From CAWCFV01 sp963794995 (GTDB lineage: Bacteria; Actinomycetota; Actinomycetes; JACCUZ01), in NCBI GenBank assembly GCA_963794995.1, contig CAWCFV010000002.1, positions 2,480,001 through 2,544,000 on the forward strand: a DNA stretch of 64,000 nucleotides. The letters run 5' to 3'. A model generated the notes under the pieces. The model had not been told where the DNA came from. It did no database searches and saw nothing but the letters and a program-made list of their open reading frames with translations. Position 1 is the stretch's first letter. Each line of letters begins with the position of its first letter. Positions 1 through 7,502 of this stretch are shown here, piece by piece. The position numbers were made by a program, and so were the translations under genes.

Positions 1-9
1 GGTGCCAGA

Positions 10-708
10 ATGCCCAACGTGAACGACCTCATCGACACCACGGAGATGTACCTCCGCACGATCTTCGAGCTGGAGGAGGAGGGTGTCGTCCCGCTGCGCG
101 CCCGGATCGCCGAGCGGCTCGGGCAGTCCGGCCCGACGGTGTCCCAGACGGTGGCCCGGATGGAGCGGGACGGGCTGCTCAGCGTCGAGGGCGACCGGCA
201 CCTCGAGCTCAGTCCGCACGGCCGGGTGCTGGCGACCCGGGTCATGCGCAAGCACCGGCTCGCCGAGTGCCTCCTCGTGGAGGTCATCGGCCTCGAGTGG
301 GAGCTCGTCCACGAGGAGGCCTGCCGCTGGGAGCACGTCATCTCCGAGACCGTCGAGCGCCGGCTGCTCGAGGTGCTCGGCCACCCCACCGTGTCGCCCT
401 ACGGCAACCCGATCCCCGGGCTGGAGGAGCTGGGCGAGCAGGACGGCGACCCGCTGGGCGACACCGAGGCCCTCATGTCGCTCGACCAGGTCGTCGCCGG
501 TTCCGGGTCACCGGTCGTCGTACGCCGGCTCGCCGAGCCGCTGCAGGGCGACACCGCGCTGATGTCGCGGCTGCGCCGGGCCGGCGTGCGCCCGGGGGCC
601 TCGATCACCGTGGGTCCGTCGGCGGACGGCGTCCTGGTCGGCTCCGGCGGGGAGTCGACCGAGCTCAGCGCGGCGGTCGCCGCGCACGTCTTCGTCACGG
701 CGCGGTAG
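10..708 (+). CDS. DtxR/IdeR-family metal-dependent transcriptional regulator
   Basis: Metal-sensing repressor of 232 aa, the normal length for iron-dependent IdeR/DtxR proteins. The first 60 residues form the winged helix (RIAERLGQSGPTVSQTV is the recognition region). Residues 65-140 form the dimerisation and metal domain. It keeps KHRLAE and ACRWEHV, so the Cys, Glu and His of the primary iron site of IdeR are present (about residues 105-109). This favours Fe(II) over the Mn(II)-type MntR. The C-terminal 60 residues fit the FeoA/SH3-like domain. The ATG at 10 gives the family N-terminus (NDLIDTTEMYLRT). Sequence upstream is outside the window, so the promoter is unknown. Targets are probably iron uptake and storage genes (family knowledge). 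Confidence 0.9.
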   Translation: MPNVNDLIDTTEMYLRTIFELEEEGVVPLRARIAERLGQSGPTVSQTVARMERDGLLSVEGDRHLELSPHGRVLATRVMRKHRLAECLLVEVIGLEWELVHEEACRWEHVISETVERRLLEVLGHPTVSPYGNPIPGLEELGEQDGDPLGDTEALMSLDQVVAGSGSPVVVRRLAEPLQGDTALMSRLRRAGVRPGASITVGPSADGVLVGSGGESTELSAAVAAHVFVTAR

Positions 709-757
709 TCCGCCGGTCCGACCTCCGCCGGGCCACCTGCGTGAGAGGGTCGGGGGC

Positions 758-1063
758 ATGCGCACCGTCACCGTCCACGAGCTCAAGGGCGTCCTCGACG
801 AGGGCGGTGCCGTCGTCGTCGACGTACGCGAGCCCGACGAGTACGCGCAGGGCCACGTGCCCGGCGCCCGCCTCGCGCCGCTGCACACCGTGCCGTCCCT
901 GGTCGGTGAGCTGCCGCTGGACCAGCCGGTCTACCTCGTCTGTGCCGTCGGCGGCCGCAGCGCGCAGGCCGCGGCCTTCCTGGCCCAGCACGGCGTGGAC
1001 GCGGTGAACGTCGACGGCGGCACGCGGGACTGGCAGGAGGCCGGCTACCCGGTCGAGGGCTGA
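758..1063 (+). CDS. single-domain rhodanese-like protein
   Basis: Small cytoplasmic rhodanese of 101 aa, one catalytic domain with no export signal. VVDVREPDEYAQGHVPGA is the conserved N-terminal signature. YLVCAVGGRSAQ carries the active-site cysteine in a six-residue loop (CAVGGR), as in sulfurtransferases of the GlpE/PspE type. The C-terminal DGGTRDWQEAGYPV is the standard closing motif. It is expected to carry a persulfide on the cysteine and pass sulfur to an acceptor that cannot be named here. It lies 49 bp behind the DtxR-type gene on the same strand and could share its transcript. Confidence 0.88.
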   Translation: MRTVTVHELKGVLDEGGAVVVDVREPDEYAQGHVPGARLAPLHTVPSLVGELPLDQPVYLVCAVGGRSAQAAAFLAQHGVDAVNVDGGTRDWQEAGYPVEG

Positions 1064-1174
1064 CCGCCCTGGGACGGGTCGCCCCGGGCCAGGCCACGAC
1101 CGGGCAAGGGGTGGGTCGAAGGGGGTGCCTTTGCACCGATCTGTGCTCGTCGGCGACTCGCGGGCCGGGCGGGC

Positions 1175-1204
1175 TTGGAATCGGCCGTGTCCGTCCCGTA
1201 ACCT
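1175..1204 (+). promoter_or_regulatory. candidate housekeeping sigma promoter for the riboswitch leader
   Basis: TTGGAA at 1175-1180 and TAACCT at 1199-1204 are separated by 18 bp, close to the actinobacterial -35/-10 pattern (TTGNNN, TANNNT). The transcript would begin near 1211 and run straight into the riboswitch, which starts at about 1246. Between 1064 and 1174 I see only one small hairpin (GGTGC/GCACC near 1124-1136) and no gene. Confidence 0.5.
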
Positions 1205-1245
1205 TCTTTCCGCCTCCCCCGGACGGGGGTGGGCGCACGTGCGGC

Positions 1246-1410
1246 CGCCGAGTCCTGCCCCGCGCGCGCAGTCGGACAAGAGCCGCCTGGCAGGAGCGGG
1301 GGACCCACGTACGTGGTCCTCGAAGAGGTCCTTGGGGTGAAGTCGCACCGGTCCTGACCGGAGCGACCGGGCACTTTCCCGCCCGAACCCGACAGCTCAC
1401 CTCGTAGGCG
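1246..1410 (+). promoter_or_regulatory. c-di-AMP riboswitch (ydaO-yuaA class)
   Basis: The leader of the NlpC/P60 gene carries the conserved blocks of the actinobacterial ydaO class in order: CGCCGAGTCCTGCC (1246-1259), GGAGCGGGGGACCCACG (about 1293-1309), CTTGGGGTGAAGTCG (about 1331-1345), then CCCGCCCGAACCCGACAGCT (1378-1397) and CACCTCGTAGGCG. The closing stem P1 forms between CGCC/GAG (1246-1252) and CTC/GGCG (1401-1403, 1407-1410). The element ends just before the Shine-Dalgarno GAGAGGA. In this class ligand binding lowers expression of wall hydrolases and Rpf proteins (family knowledge), which fits the downstream gene. Identified by motif recognition, not by a covariance search. Confidence 0.88.
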
Positions 1411-1427
1411 TGGGAGAGGAACGACGC

Positions 1428-2204
1428 TTGTCCAAGCACCGCCGGCCGACGCGTGTCCAGCGCCTCGGCTCCTTCGCCGCCAACAGCCCCCTGCAGCTCA
1501 GCATCGCCGCGGGCGTCGCCGGGACGATGACCGTCACCGGCACCGTGGTCGCGGTCGCCGCCGACTCCAGCACCGGCGAGCGCCCCCAGCGCAGCACCGA
1601 GCGGTCCTCGGCGCCGGCGTTCGTGCGCGACGCCGCGGACGTCGCGGCCGCCTCCACCCAGGCCTCGCTGCACGCGGCCGTCGACCAGGCCAGGCAGGAC
1701 CGCCGCGAGGCCATCGCCCGGGCCAAGGCCCGAGCCGAGCGCAAGGCCGCGCTGGCCAAGAAGCGCGCCGCCGAGAAGCGGGCGGCCGAGAAGCGCGCCG
1801 CCGAGGCCCGGACCTTCACCGCGGCCACCCGCGGTGTCGAGCGGATGAGCGCCTCGGCCGCCAACGCGCTGCAGATCGCGCGCGCCGCTGCCTCCGGCGC
1901 GTACTACACCCACGGTGGCTCCGGCCCCAGCGGCTTCGACTGCTCCGGGTTCACCGCCTACGTGTTCGGCAAGATGGGCATCTCGCTGCCGCACTCGTCC
2001 TCCGCGCAGCGCTCGATGGTGCAGAGCGTGTCCAACCCCCAGCCCGGCGACCTGGTCTTCGTCTACAACGGCGGCGGCGGCAGCGTCGGTCACGTGGCCA
2101 TCTACGCCGGCGGCGGCTACTGGTGGGAGGCGGCGAACCCGAGCTCGGGTGTCGGCTACCACCGGGCCTGGACCACCAACGTCTCCTACGGCCGGGTGCT
2201 CTAG
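1428..2204 (+). CDS. secreted NlpC/P60 cell-wall hydrolase
   Basis: Peptidoglycan endopeptidase of about 258 aa. The N-terminus is basic (SKHRRPTRVQRLG) and followed by a hydrophobic segment of about 25 residues that should export or anchor it. Residues of roughly 75-130 form an Ala/Arg/Glu/Lys coiled coil with repeats of EKRAAEKRAA. The last 110 residues are NlpC/P60, with catalytic Cys in PSGFDCSGFTAYVFG and His in VGHVAIYAGGG. The GTG at 1410 is open in frame but lies inside P1 of the riboswitch. The TTG at 1428 has GAGAGGA eight bases upstream and is preferred. The c-di-AMP riboswitch ties wall remodelling to that second messenger. Confidence 0.9.
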   Translation: MSKHRRPTRVQRLGSFAANSPLQLSIAAGVAGTMTVTGTVVAVAADSSTGERPQRSTERSSAPAFVRDAADVAAASTQASLHAAVDQARQDRREAIARAKARAERKAALAKKRAAEKRAAEKRAAEARTFTAATRGVERMSASAANALQIARAAASGAYYTHGGSGPSGFDCSGFTAYVFGKMGISLPHSSSAQRSMVQSVSNPQPGDLVFVYNGGGGSVGHVAIYAGGGYWWEAANPSSGVGYHRAWTTNVSYGRVL

Positions 2205-2238
2205 CACCCCACCGCCGGCGCCCGGCGCGCCACCAGTC

Positions 2239-2309
2239 GTGCGGGCTGGCATCCCCCCCGTCAGTCCGCACAGGGACCCCGAAGCCACCCCCCCCGGCCT
2301 CGGGGTCCC
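2239..2309 (+). ncRNA. 6C-type small RNA (two C-rich hairpins)
   Basis: Two consecutive hairpins each show a run of cytosines in the loop. Hairpin 1 pairs GTGCGGGCTG (2239-2248) with CAGTCCGCAC (2262-2271), with seven Cs at 2253-2259 in its loop. Hairpin 2 pairs GGGACCCCGA (2273-2282) with TCGGGGTCCC (2300-2309), with eight Cs at 2288-2295. Two stem-loops that each expose six or more Cs define the actinobacterial 6C motif. It lies between the convergent NlpC/P60 and mutT1 genes, so hairpin 2 could also terminate transcription. The strand is set by the C-rich loops. The targets of 6C RNA are not deducible here. Confidence 0.72.
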
Positions 2310-2327
2310 GCCCTGTCCGGGCCGCGG

Positions 2328-3233
2328 TCAGCCGGGGAGTCGCTCCACGGCCGCGAGCGTCCGGTCGTCGGTGACGTGCAGCACCAGGACCCCGCCCTTG
2401 CGCAGGTCGGCGAGGTTGTCGGCGTCGACCTGCCCGCCGAGGGACGCGCAGACCGCGGCGGCCAGGTCGGGGATCACCTCGCGCTGGCCGCACCACGCGG
2501 CGGCGCCCGTGCCGTCCAGCAGCCCGGCGACCGCCGCGGCCGCCGCGTCCGGCGCGCTCTCGTAGGCTCCCGCGGTGGTCGCCGGCAGCGGTGTGACGGC
2601 GACCCGGGCCGCCCGGGCGTACGACTCGAGGGTCTCCCGGCAGCGGCGGACGTCGGCGGCAGCGGCCCGGCGCACGCCGTAGGCCTGCAGGAGGGCCGAC
2701 ACCGTCGCGGCCCGGCCGCGGCCGGCGGGGTCCAGCGGCCGCTCGGCGTCGGTGCCGGTCCAGCCCCGCCGGTCGCCGGCCGACGCGTGCCGGACGACGA
2801 CGAGCGCGCGGGTCCGGCGGGTGTCCGCCGCGTAGCGGGCCAGCACCCCGCGGTCGTGGGTGGGGGAGAGCAGGGCGAGCGCAGCAGGCACCGGCAGCCA
2901 GCGCAGCACGTCGACCTCCCGGTTCGGGCTGAACTGCCCGTCGAGCGCCTCGCAGGCCCAGTAGCGCACCCGCTTGGGGCCCTCGAGGACGGCGTAGCGC
3001 AGCGAGCCGAGCCGACGGCCCGGCCGGGCCCGGACGCCGGTCTCCTCCTCGATCTCGCGCAGCGCCCCCAGCAGCGGGTGCTCGCCGTGGTCGAGCTTGC
3101 CCTTGGGCAGCGACCAGTCGCCGTAGCGCGGCCGGTGCACGACCGCCACCTCCGGCGACGCCGGGTCGCCGCGCCAGAGCACCCCGCCGGCCGCCTCGAC
3201 GCGGGGCTCGTGCTCCCCGGCCGGGGGGCTCAT
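2328..3233 (-). CDS. mutT1: MutT1-type Nudix hydrolase with C-terminal histidine phosphatase domain
   Basis: Two-domain protein of 301 aa with the architecture of mycobacterial MutT1. The Nudix domain fills residues 1-140, with an intact Nudix box: GKLDHGEHPL followed by REIEEETGV. The histidine-phosphatase (SixA/RHG) domain begins at about residue 158 with VVVRHASAGDRRGW. MutT1 removes 8-oxo-dGTP/GTP and cleaves dinucleoside polyphosphates (family knowledge). It starts with an ATGA overlap on the end of ppk, so the two are translationally coupled on the minus strand, as in mycobacteria where mutT1 also neighbours ppk. Confidence 0.92.
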   Translation of the reverse strand: MSPPAGEHEPRVEAAGGVLWRGDPASPEVAVVHRPRYGDWSLPKGKLDHGEHPLLGALREIEEETGVRARPGRRLGSLRYAVLEGPKRVRYWACEALDGQFSPNREVDVLRWLPVPAALALLSPTHDRGVLARYAADTRRTRALVVVRHASAGDRRGWTGTDAERPLDPAGRGRAATVSALLQAYGVRRAAAADVRRCRETLESYARAARVAVTPLPATTAGAYESAPDAAAAAVAGLLDGTGAAAWCGQREVIPDLAAAVCASLGGQVDADNLADLRKGGVLVLHVTDDRTLAAVERLPG

Positions 3234-5413
3234 GAGTCCGCGGGCCGGTCGTACGCGCGGCGGACGAGCGTGGTCTGCAGGTCGACGAGCCCGGGCCGTC
3301 GTGGTGTCCGGGTCCACGACCCGTCGGCACCGAGCGCCCAGTGGTCCACGTCGTCGTCCCAGGCGCGGGCGAGCAGGCCGGACAGCTCGCGCCGGTGCGC
3401 CCGGCCGGTGACCCGGACCAGGGCCTCCACCCGCCGGTCGAGGTTGCGGTCCATCAGGTCGGCGCTGCCGATCAGCACCTCCTCGTCGCCCCCCGCGTGG
3501 AAGCGGTAGATGCGGGAGTGCTCGAGGAACCGGCCGAGGATGCTGCGCACCCGGATGGTCTCGGACAGGCCGGGGACCCCGGGCCGCAGCGCGCACATGC
3601 CGCGTACCCAGAGGTCGATCGGCACACCGGCGCGCGAGGCGTCGTACAGCGCGTCGATGACCGTCTCGTCGACCAGGCTGTTGACCTTGATCGAGACGCC
3701 GGCCGGCTTGCCCTTCTTGGCCTTGCGGGCCTCTCGCGCGATGAGTGACAGCAGGCCGGGGCGCAGGTCGTCGGGTGCGACGAGCAGCGAGTCGTAGCGG
3801 CGGTGCCGGGTGTAGCCGGAGAGGTGGTTGAACAGGTCGGCGACGTCGACGCCGACCGTCGGGTCGGCCGTGAGCAGGCCGAGGTCCTCGTAGCTGCGCG
3901 CGGTCTTCGGGTTGTAGTTGCCGGTGCCGACGTGCACGTAGCGGCGCAGCCCGCCCTCCGCCTCGGAGCGCACCACGAGCGCGAGCTTGCAGTGCGTCTT
4001 CAGCCCGACCAGGCCGTACACGACGTGGCAGCCGGCCTGCTCCAGCTTGCGGGCCCACCGGATGTTGGCGTGCTCGTCGAACCGGGCCTTGATCTCGACG
4101 ACGACGAGCACCTGCTTGCCGGAGCGGGCCGCCTCGACCAGGGCGTCGACGATGGGGGACTCGCCGCTGGTGCGGTACAGCGTCAGCTTGAGGGCGAGCA
4201 CCGCCGGGTCGCCCGCGGCCTGCTCGATGAACGCCTGCACGCTGGTGGCGAACGAGTCGTAGGGGTGGTGCAGCAGCACGTCGCCCTTGCGCAGGGCGGC
4301 GAAGACGTCGCCGACGGCGCCGGTCTCGCCGCGCAGGGCGGGGTGGGTGTGCGGCACGAACGCCGGGGAGCGCAGGTCGGGACGCGTGTCGGACTCCGAG
4401 AGTGCCCAGAACGCCGACAGGTCGAGCGGCGCGTCGATGCGGTAGACCTCGTCCTCGCTCACGTCGAGCTCGCGCACCAGGAGGCCGAGCACCCGGTCGC
4501 TCACCGCCGCGTCGACCTCCAGCCGCACCGGCGCGCCGAACCGGCGACGGGCGAGCTCGCGCTCCAGGGCGTGCAGGAGGTTCTCGACGTCGGCGTCGAC
4601 CTCGAGGTCCTCGTTGCGGGTGACGCGGAACGACGACACCTCGACCACCGTCATCCCGGGGAACACCTGGTCGAGGTTCGCGGCGATGAGGTCCTCGAGC
4701 AGGATCAGCCGGGTGCCCGCGGAGTCGGCCGGCAGCAGCCGCGGGAGCAGCGGGGGGACCTTGACGCGGGCGAAGTGCTCGGTGCCGGTGGTCTGGTCGG
4801 CGACCACGACCGCCAGGTTCAGCGAGAGACCCGAGATGTAGGGGAACGGGTGGGCGGGGTCGACGGCAAGCGGCGTGAGCACCGGGTGCACCCGGTCGGT
4901 GAACAGCGCGCCGAGCGTGCGGCGCTCGTCGCCGGTCAGCTCGGCCCATGACACCAGCGCGAGGCCCGCCTCGGCGATCTCCGGCAGCAGGTCACGCTTG
5001 GCCAGCCGGCTCTGCCGTCCGACGAGGTCGTGCGCCATGGCCGAGACCCGGTCCAGTCGCTGGCGGGGAGTGGCGCCGGACGGCCCGGGCGTCGTGACCC
5101 CGGCAGCGACCCGGCTGCGCAGCGCGGCGACGCGGACCATGAAGAACTCGTCGAGGTTGCGGGAGAAGATCGCGACGAACCTCAGCCGGTCGAGCAGCGG
5201 GACGTCGGGGTCGGCGGCGAGCTCGATGACCCGGGCGTTGAACTCCAGCCAGCTCGCGGTGCGGTCGAGGAACCGGTCGGCCGGCAACCGCGAGGTGTCC
5301 GGCGGTGGTGCGGCGGCGGTGTCCTCGATCTCCTCCGCGCTCTCGTCGGCGTACCGAGGCGGCTCCGGCTCGACGTCGTCGGTCCACGTCGGTGCGGTGC
5401 TCACGGCGCCCAT
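3230..5413 (-). CDS. ppk: polyphosphate kinase 1
   Basis: Cytoplasmic or membrane-associated enzyme that polymerises the gamma-phosphate of ATP into polyphosphate, 727 aa, a normal length. The N-terminal domain shows DRTASWLEFNARVIELA and FSRNLDEFFMVRVA. The catalytic phosphohistidine lies in VHVGTGNYNPKTAR, and the second essential His in the later HSRIYRFHAGGDEEVLIGSA block near the C-terminus. The ATG at 5413 (MGAVSTAPTW) is chosen, with a GTG three codons later as the alternative. The frame stays open upstream to 5560, but that stretch looks non-coding. Its TGA overlaps the mutT1 start. Polyphosphate made here and the nucleotide clean-up by MutT1 form a compact phosphate-metabolism operon. 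Confidence 0.95.
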   Translation of the reverse strand: MGAVSTAPTWTDDVEPEPPRYADESAEEIEDTAAAPPPDTSRLPADRFLDRTASWLEFNARVIELAADPDVPLLDRLRFVAIFSRNLDEFFMVRVAALRSRVAAGVTTPGPSGATPRQRLDRVSAMAHDLVGRQSRLAKRDLLPEIAEAGLALVSWAELTGDERRTLGALFTDRVHPVLTPLAVDPAHPFPYISGLSLNLAVVVADQTTGTEHFARVKVPPLLPRLLPADSAGTRLILLEDLIAANLDQVFPGMTVVEVSSFRVTRNEDLEVDADVENLLHALERELARRRFGAPVRLEVDAAVSDRVLGLLVRELDVSEDEVYRIDAPLDLSAFWALSESDTRPDLRSPAFVPHTHPALRGETGAVGDVFAALRKGDVLLHHPYDSFATSVQAFIEQAAGDPAVLALKLTLYRTSGESPIVDALVEAARSGKQVLVVVEIKARFDEHANIRWARKLEQAGCHVVYGLVGLKTHCKLALVVRSEAEGGLRRYVHVGTGNYNPKTARSYEDLGLLTADPTVGVDVADLFNHLSGYTRHRRYDSLLVAPDDLRPGLLSLIAREARKAKKGKPAGVSIKVNSLVDETVIDALYDASRAGVPIDLWVRGMCALRPGVPGLSETIRVRSILGRFLEHSRIYRFHAGGDEEVLIGSADLMDRNLDRRVEALVRVTGRAHRRELSGLLARAWDDDVDHWALGADGSWTRTPRRPGLVDLQTTLVRRAYDRPADS

Positions 5414-5548
5414 CGTGCCCGTCGCGTGCGGCCGCCACCAGGGACAGGGTGAACGGACGGTGAACGCCGGTCGACGACTCGCCCAACGCGACGGCAGAAC
5501 GGGAGCCGTCGCATGGCGTGTCGGCCCGCGGGGTGCTCCAATCGCGAC

Positions 5549-5773
5549 ATGACCCTGCACCCCGGTGTCGAGGCTGAGAGCGACCGGCTGGAGGTCGTCG
5601 AGTCCGTGCGGCCGCGACTGGCCGACGTCGCAGCGTCACGGGACGTCGACCGGCTCATCGACGAGGCCCTCGAGGGGCTGCTGCCGGCGCGGGTCACGAC
5701 GTACCTGCCGATCCTGGTCGAGCGTCGCGTCCGCGACCAGCTGCGCCACCTGCCCGACGCCGGACCGGCCTAG
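5549..5773 (+). CDS. small helical protein, three-helix-bundle dimerisation domain type
   Basis: Small soluble protein of 74 aa. Its three predicted amphipathic helices (RLEVVESVRPRLADVA, VDRLIDEALEGLLPARV, PILVERRVRDQLRHL) match the actinobacterial three-helix-bundle dimerisation domain. That domain also occurs at the N-terminus of low-molecular-weight phosphatases and regulators; the assignment is by pattern. The ATG at 5549 is chosen because the upstream codons (MACRPAGCSNRD) look non-coding. Its TAG overlaps the TAG of the convergent GGDEF gene by four bases (5770-5773). No partner can be named. Confidence 0.65.
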   Translation: MTLHPGVEAESDRLEVVESVRPRLADVAASRDVDRLIDEALEGLLPARVTTYLPILVERRVRDQLRHLPDAGPA

Positions 5774-7221
5774 CCCTCCGGCGCGGCCATGGACCGGCGC
5801 TCCCGGGCACCGGGCTTGCGCAGGTACATGTCGACGTCGGCCGCGGCGATCAAGCCGTCCGGCGTCTCGCCGGGGTCGCCGGTGATCCGGGTGCGTCCGA
5901 CGGTCACGGCCATCGCCACGGACATGCCGCCGACGTCGACGGGTGCTGCCACCGCGGCCTGCAGGCGCTCGACCAGGTCGAGCATCTCCGTGTCGCCCAG
6001 GTCGTCGGTGACGATGACGAACTCGTCCCCGCCGAAACGCGCGGCCGTGTCGCCTGTGCGCACCTGCGCCTCCAGCCGGTGCGCGACGATCGCGAGCACC
6101 TGGTCGCCGAACGCGTGGCCGAGGGTGTCGTTGACCGGCTTGAACGCGTCGAGGTCGCAGAACAGGACGGCGCCCATCCGGTCGCTGCGCCGGGCGGCGT
6201 CGATGGCGGCCTGCACCCGCTCCGTGAGCGCGGCCCGGTTGAGCAGCCCCGTCAACGGGTCGATGCGGGCCCGACGGGTCAGCTCCTGGTGCTCGGCCCG
6301 GCGGTCACCGACGTCCTCGAACTGGCTGATGCCGTAGAGCGCGGTGCCCTCCCCGTCGCGCACGACCGAGGTCTGCAGGGACACCCACACGAGGTGCCCG
6401 TCGGCGTGCAGGTAGCGCTTCTCGAGCTGGTAGCGGTCGATCTCGCCGGCCTGCACGCGCCGGATCACGTCGTCGTCGGACGCGCGGTCCGCGGGATGGG
6501 TGAGGTCGGCGATCGCCAAGCGCTCGAGGTGCCGCCGGCTGTGCCCGGTCATACGCGACATCGCCTCGTTGACGCGCAGGAAGCGACCGGTGCTGTCGGG
6601 GCTGAAGTCCACGAGCGACATGCCGACCGGCGCGTTCTCGAACGCCAGCCGGAAGGACTCCTCGCTGGCCCGGACCCGTGCCAGGAGGCGGGCGTTGTCG
6701 ATCGCGATGCCGGCCTGGGTCGCGAACATCTCCAGCAGTGCGCACTGCACGTCGTCTGGCCGGCGGCCGTCGACCGGCAGGTCCACCGACAGGACGCCAA
6801 CGAGCCGGCCCGAGATGCTGAACAGCGGCGCGAAGAGCGCGTCCATCGGGTGCCAGGCCTCGGGGTCGTCGCTGACCGGGATGTCGGGGACCCAGGTGGT
6901 GAGGTGCGTGACGTCGGGCTCGGTGAAGGGCAGGTAGCGCAGCTGGCCCAGCGGCTGGGCCCGGTCGATCTCGTGCTGCCAGGTGGCGAGGTCGCTGGTG
7001 GTGCCGAGCAGGGTCTCGCTGACCTCGGCCGGGCCGGCCACCGTCACGACCTCGACGGTGCCGTCGTCGTGGACCAGGTTGACCACGGCGACGGTGAAGC
7101 CGAGGCCCTCGACCACACCGTCGACGACCGCGCGCAGCGTGGACCGCAGGTCGGCGCCGGCGCTGAGACGGAGGATCAGTCGCTGCAGCTCCCGCATGGC
7201 GGGCAGGCTGACGTCGCTCAC
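5770..7221 (-). CDS. GAF-PAS-GGDEF diguanylate cyclase
   Basis: Soluble signalling protein of 483 aa that should make c-di-GMP from two GTP. Residues 10-175 form a GAF domain, about 180-315 a PAS domain with its PAC tail (YLHADGHLVWVSLQT), and 325-480 the GGDEF domain. The signature GGDEF is intact at 397-401 (RFGGDEFVIV). An RxxD inhibitory site (RTGD) lies five residues before it, so product feedback is expected. There is no EAL domain and no membrane segment. The GTG at 7221 is chosen because GGGAAGGG stands just upstream; the 28 open codons before it look non-coding. A FliA/WhiG-like promoter lies about 80 bp upstream. Confidence 0.92.
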   Translation of the reverse strand: MSDVSLPAMRELQRLILRLSAGADLRSTLRAVVDGVVEGLGFTVAVVNLVHDDGTVEVVTVAGPAEVSETLLGTTSDLATWQHEIDRAQPLGQLRYLPFTEPDVTHLTTWVPDIPVSDDPEAWHPMDALFAPLFSISGRLVGVLSVDLPVDGRRPDDVQCALLEMFATQAGIAIDNARLLARVRASEESFRLAFENAPVGMSLVDFSPDSTGRFLRVNEAMSRMTGHSRRHLERLAIADLTHPADRASDDDVIRRVQAGEIDRYQLEKRYLHADGHLVWVSLQTSVVRDGEGTALYGISQFEDVGDRRAEHQELTRRARIDPLTGLLNRAALTERVQAAIDAARRSDRMGAVLFCDLDAFKPVNDTLGHAFGDQVLAIVAHRLEAQVRTGDTAARFGGDEFVIVTDDLGDTEMLDLVERLQAAVAAPVDVGGMSVAMAVTVGRTRITGDPGETPDGLIAAADVDMYLRKPGARERRSMAAPEG

Positions 7222-7301
7222 CGCGCCCTTCCCTCCCCATGGAGCTCGTGCTCCCGGCGTCACCGTCCCGGGCCGCCTGCCGCCTGTCCCGGGTCCTCTG
7301 T

Positions 7302-7329
7302 ACATCGGCCGTGCTTTGCCGCGTCTTTA
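7302..7329 (-). promoter_or_regulatory. candidate FliA/WhiG-type (sigma-28) promoter
   Basis: Reading the minus strand, TAAA (7326-7329) is followed after exactly 16 bp by GCCGATGT (7302-7309). The sigma-28 consensus is TAAA-N15/16-GCCGATAA, so only the last two bases of the -10 differ (SigD of Bacillus uses GCCGATAT). Transcription would start near 7295 and give a leader of about 74 nt before the GTG of the diguanylate cyclase. This would place the cyclase in a motility or sporulation sigma regulon. Visual match only. Confidence 0.55.
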
Positions 7330-7502
7330 CCCGATTCACGACCGGGTTGCCCGAGTTGTCCCCCGAGCTGCCCCGCCCTGCCCTGCTCGGCGGACGCTAC
7401 GGGTGCGGGCTGGGTCCGGCAACCGGGTCGCGCAGATCAGCGCGGAACCCTTCCGTGCAACCGTCGGTGACCGGGGCCCTCCCGCCCGGCTACGGTGCTG
7501 CG

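Noticed and set aside
1410..1427. GTG at 1410 as start of the NlpC/P60 gene
   Set aside because: It lies in the closing stem of the riboswitch and has no Shine-Dalgarno of its own. The TTG at 1428 has GAGAGGA at proper distance.
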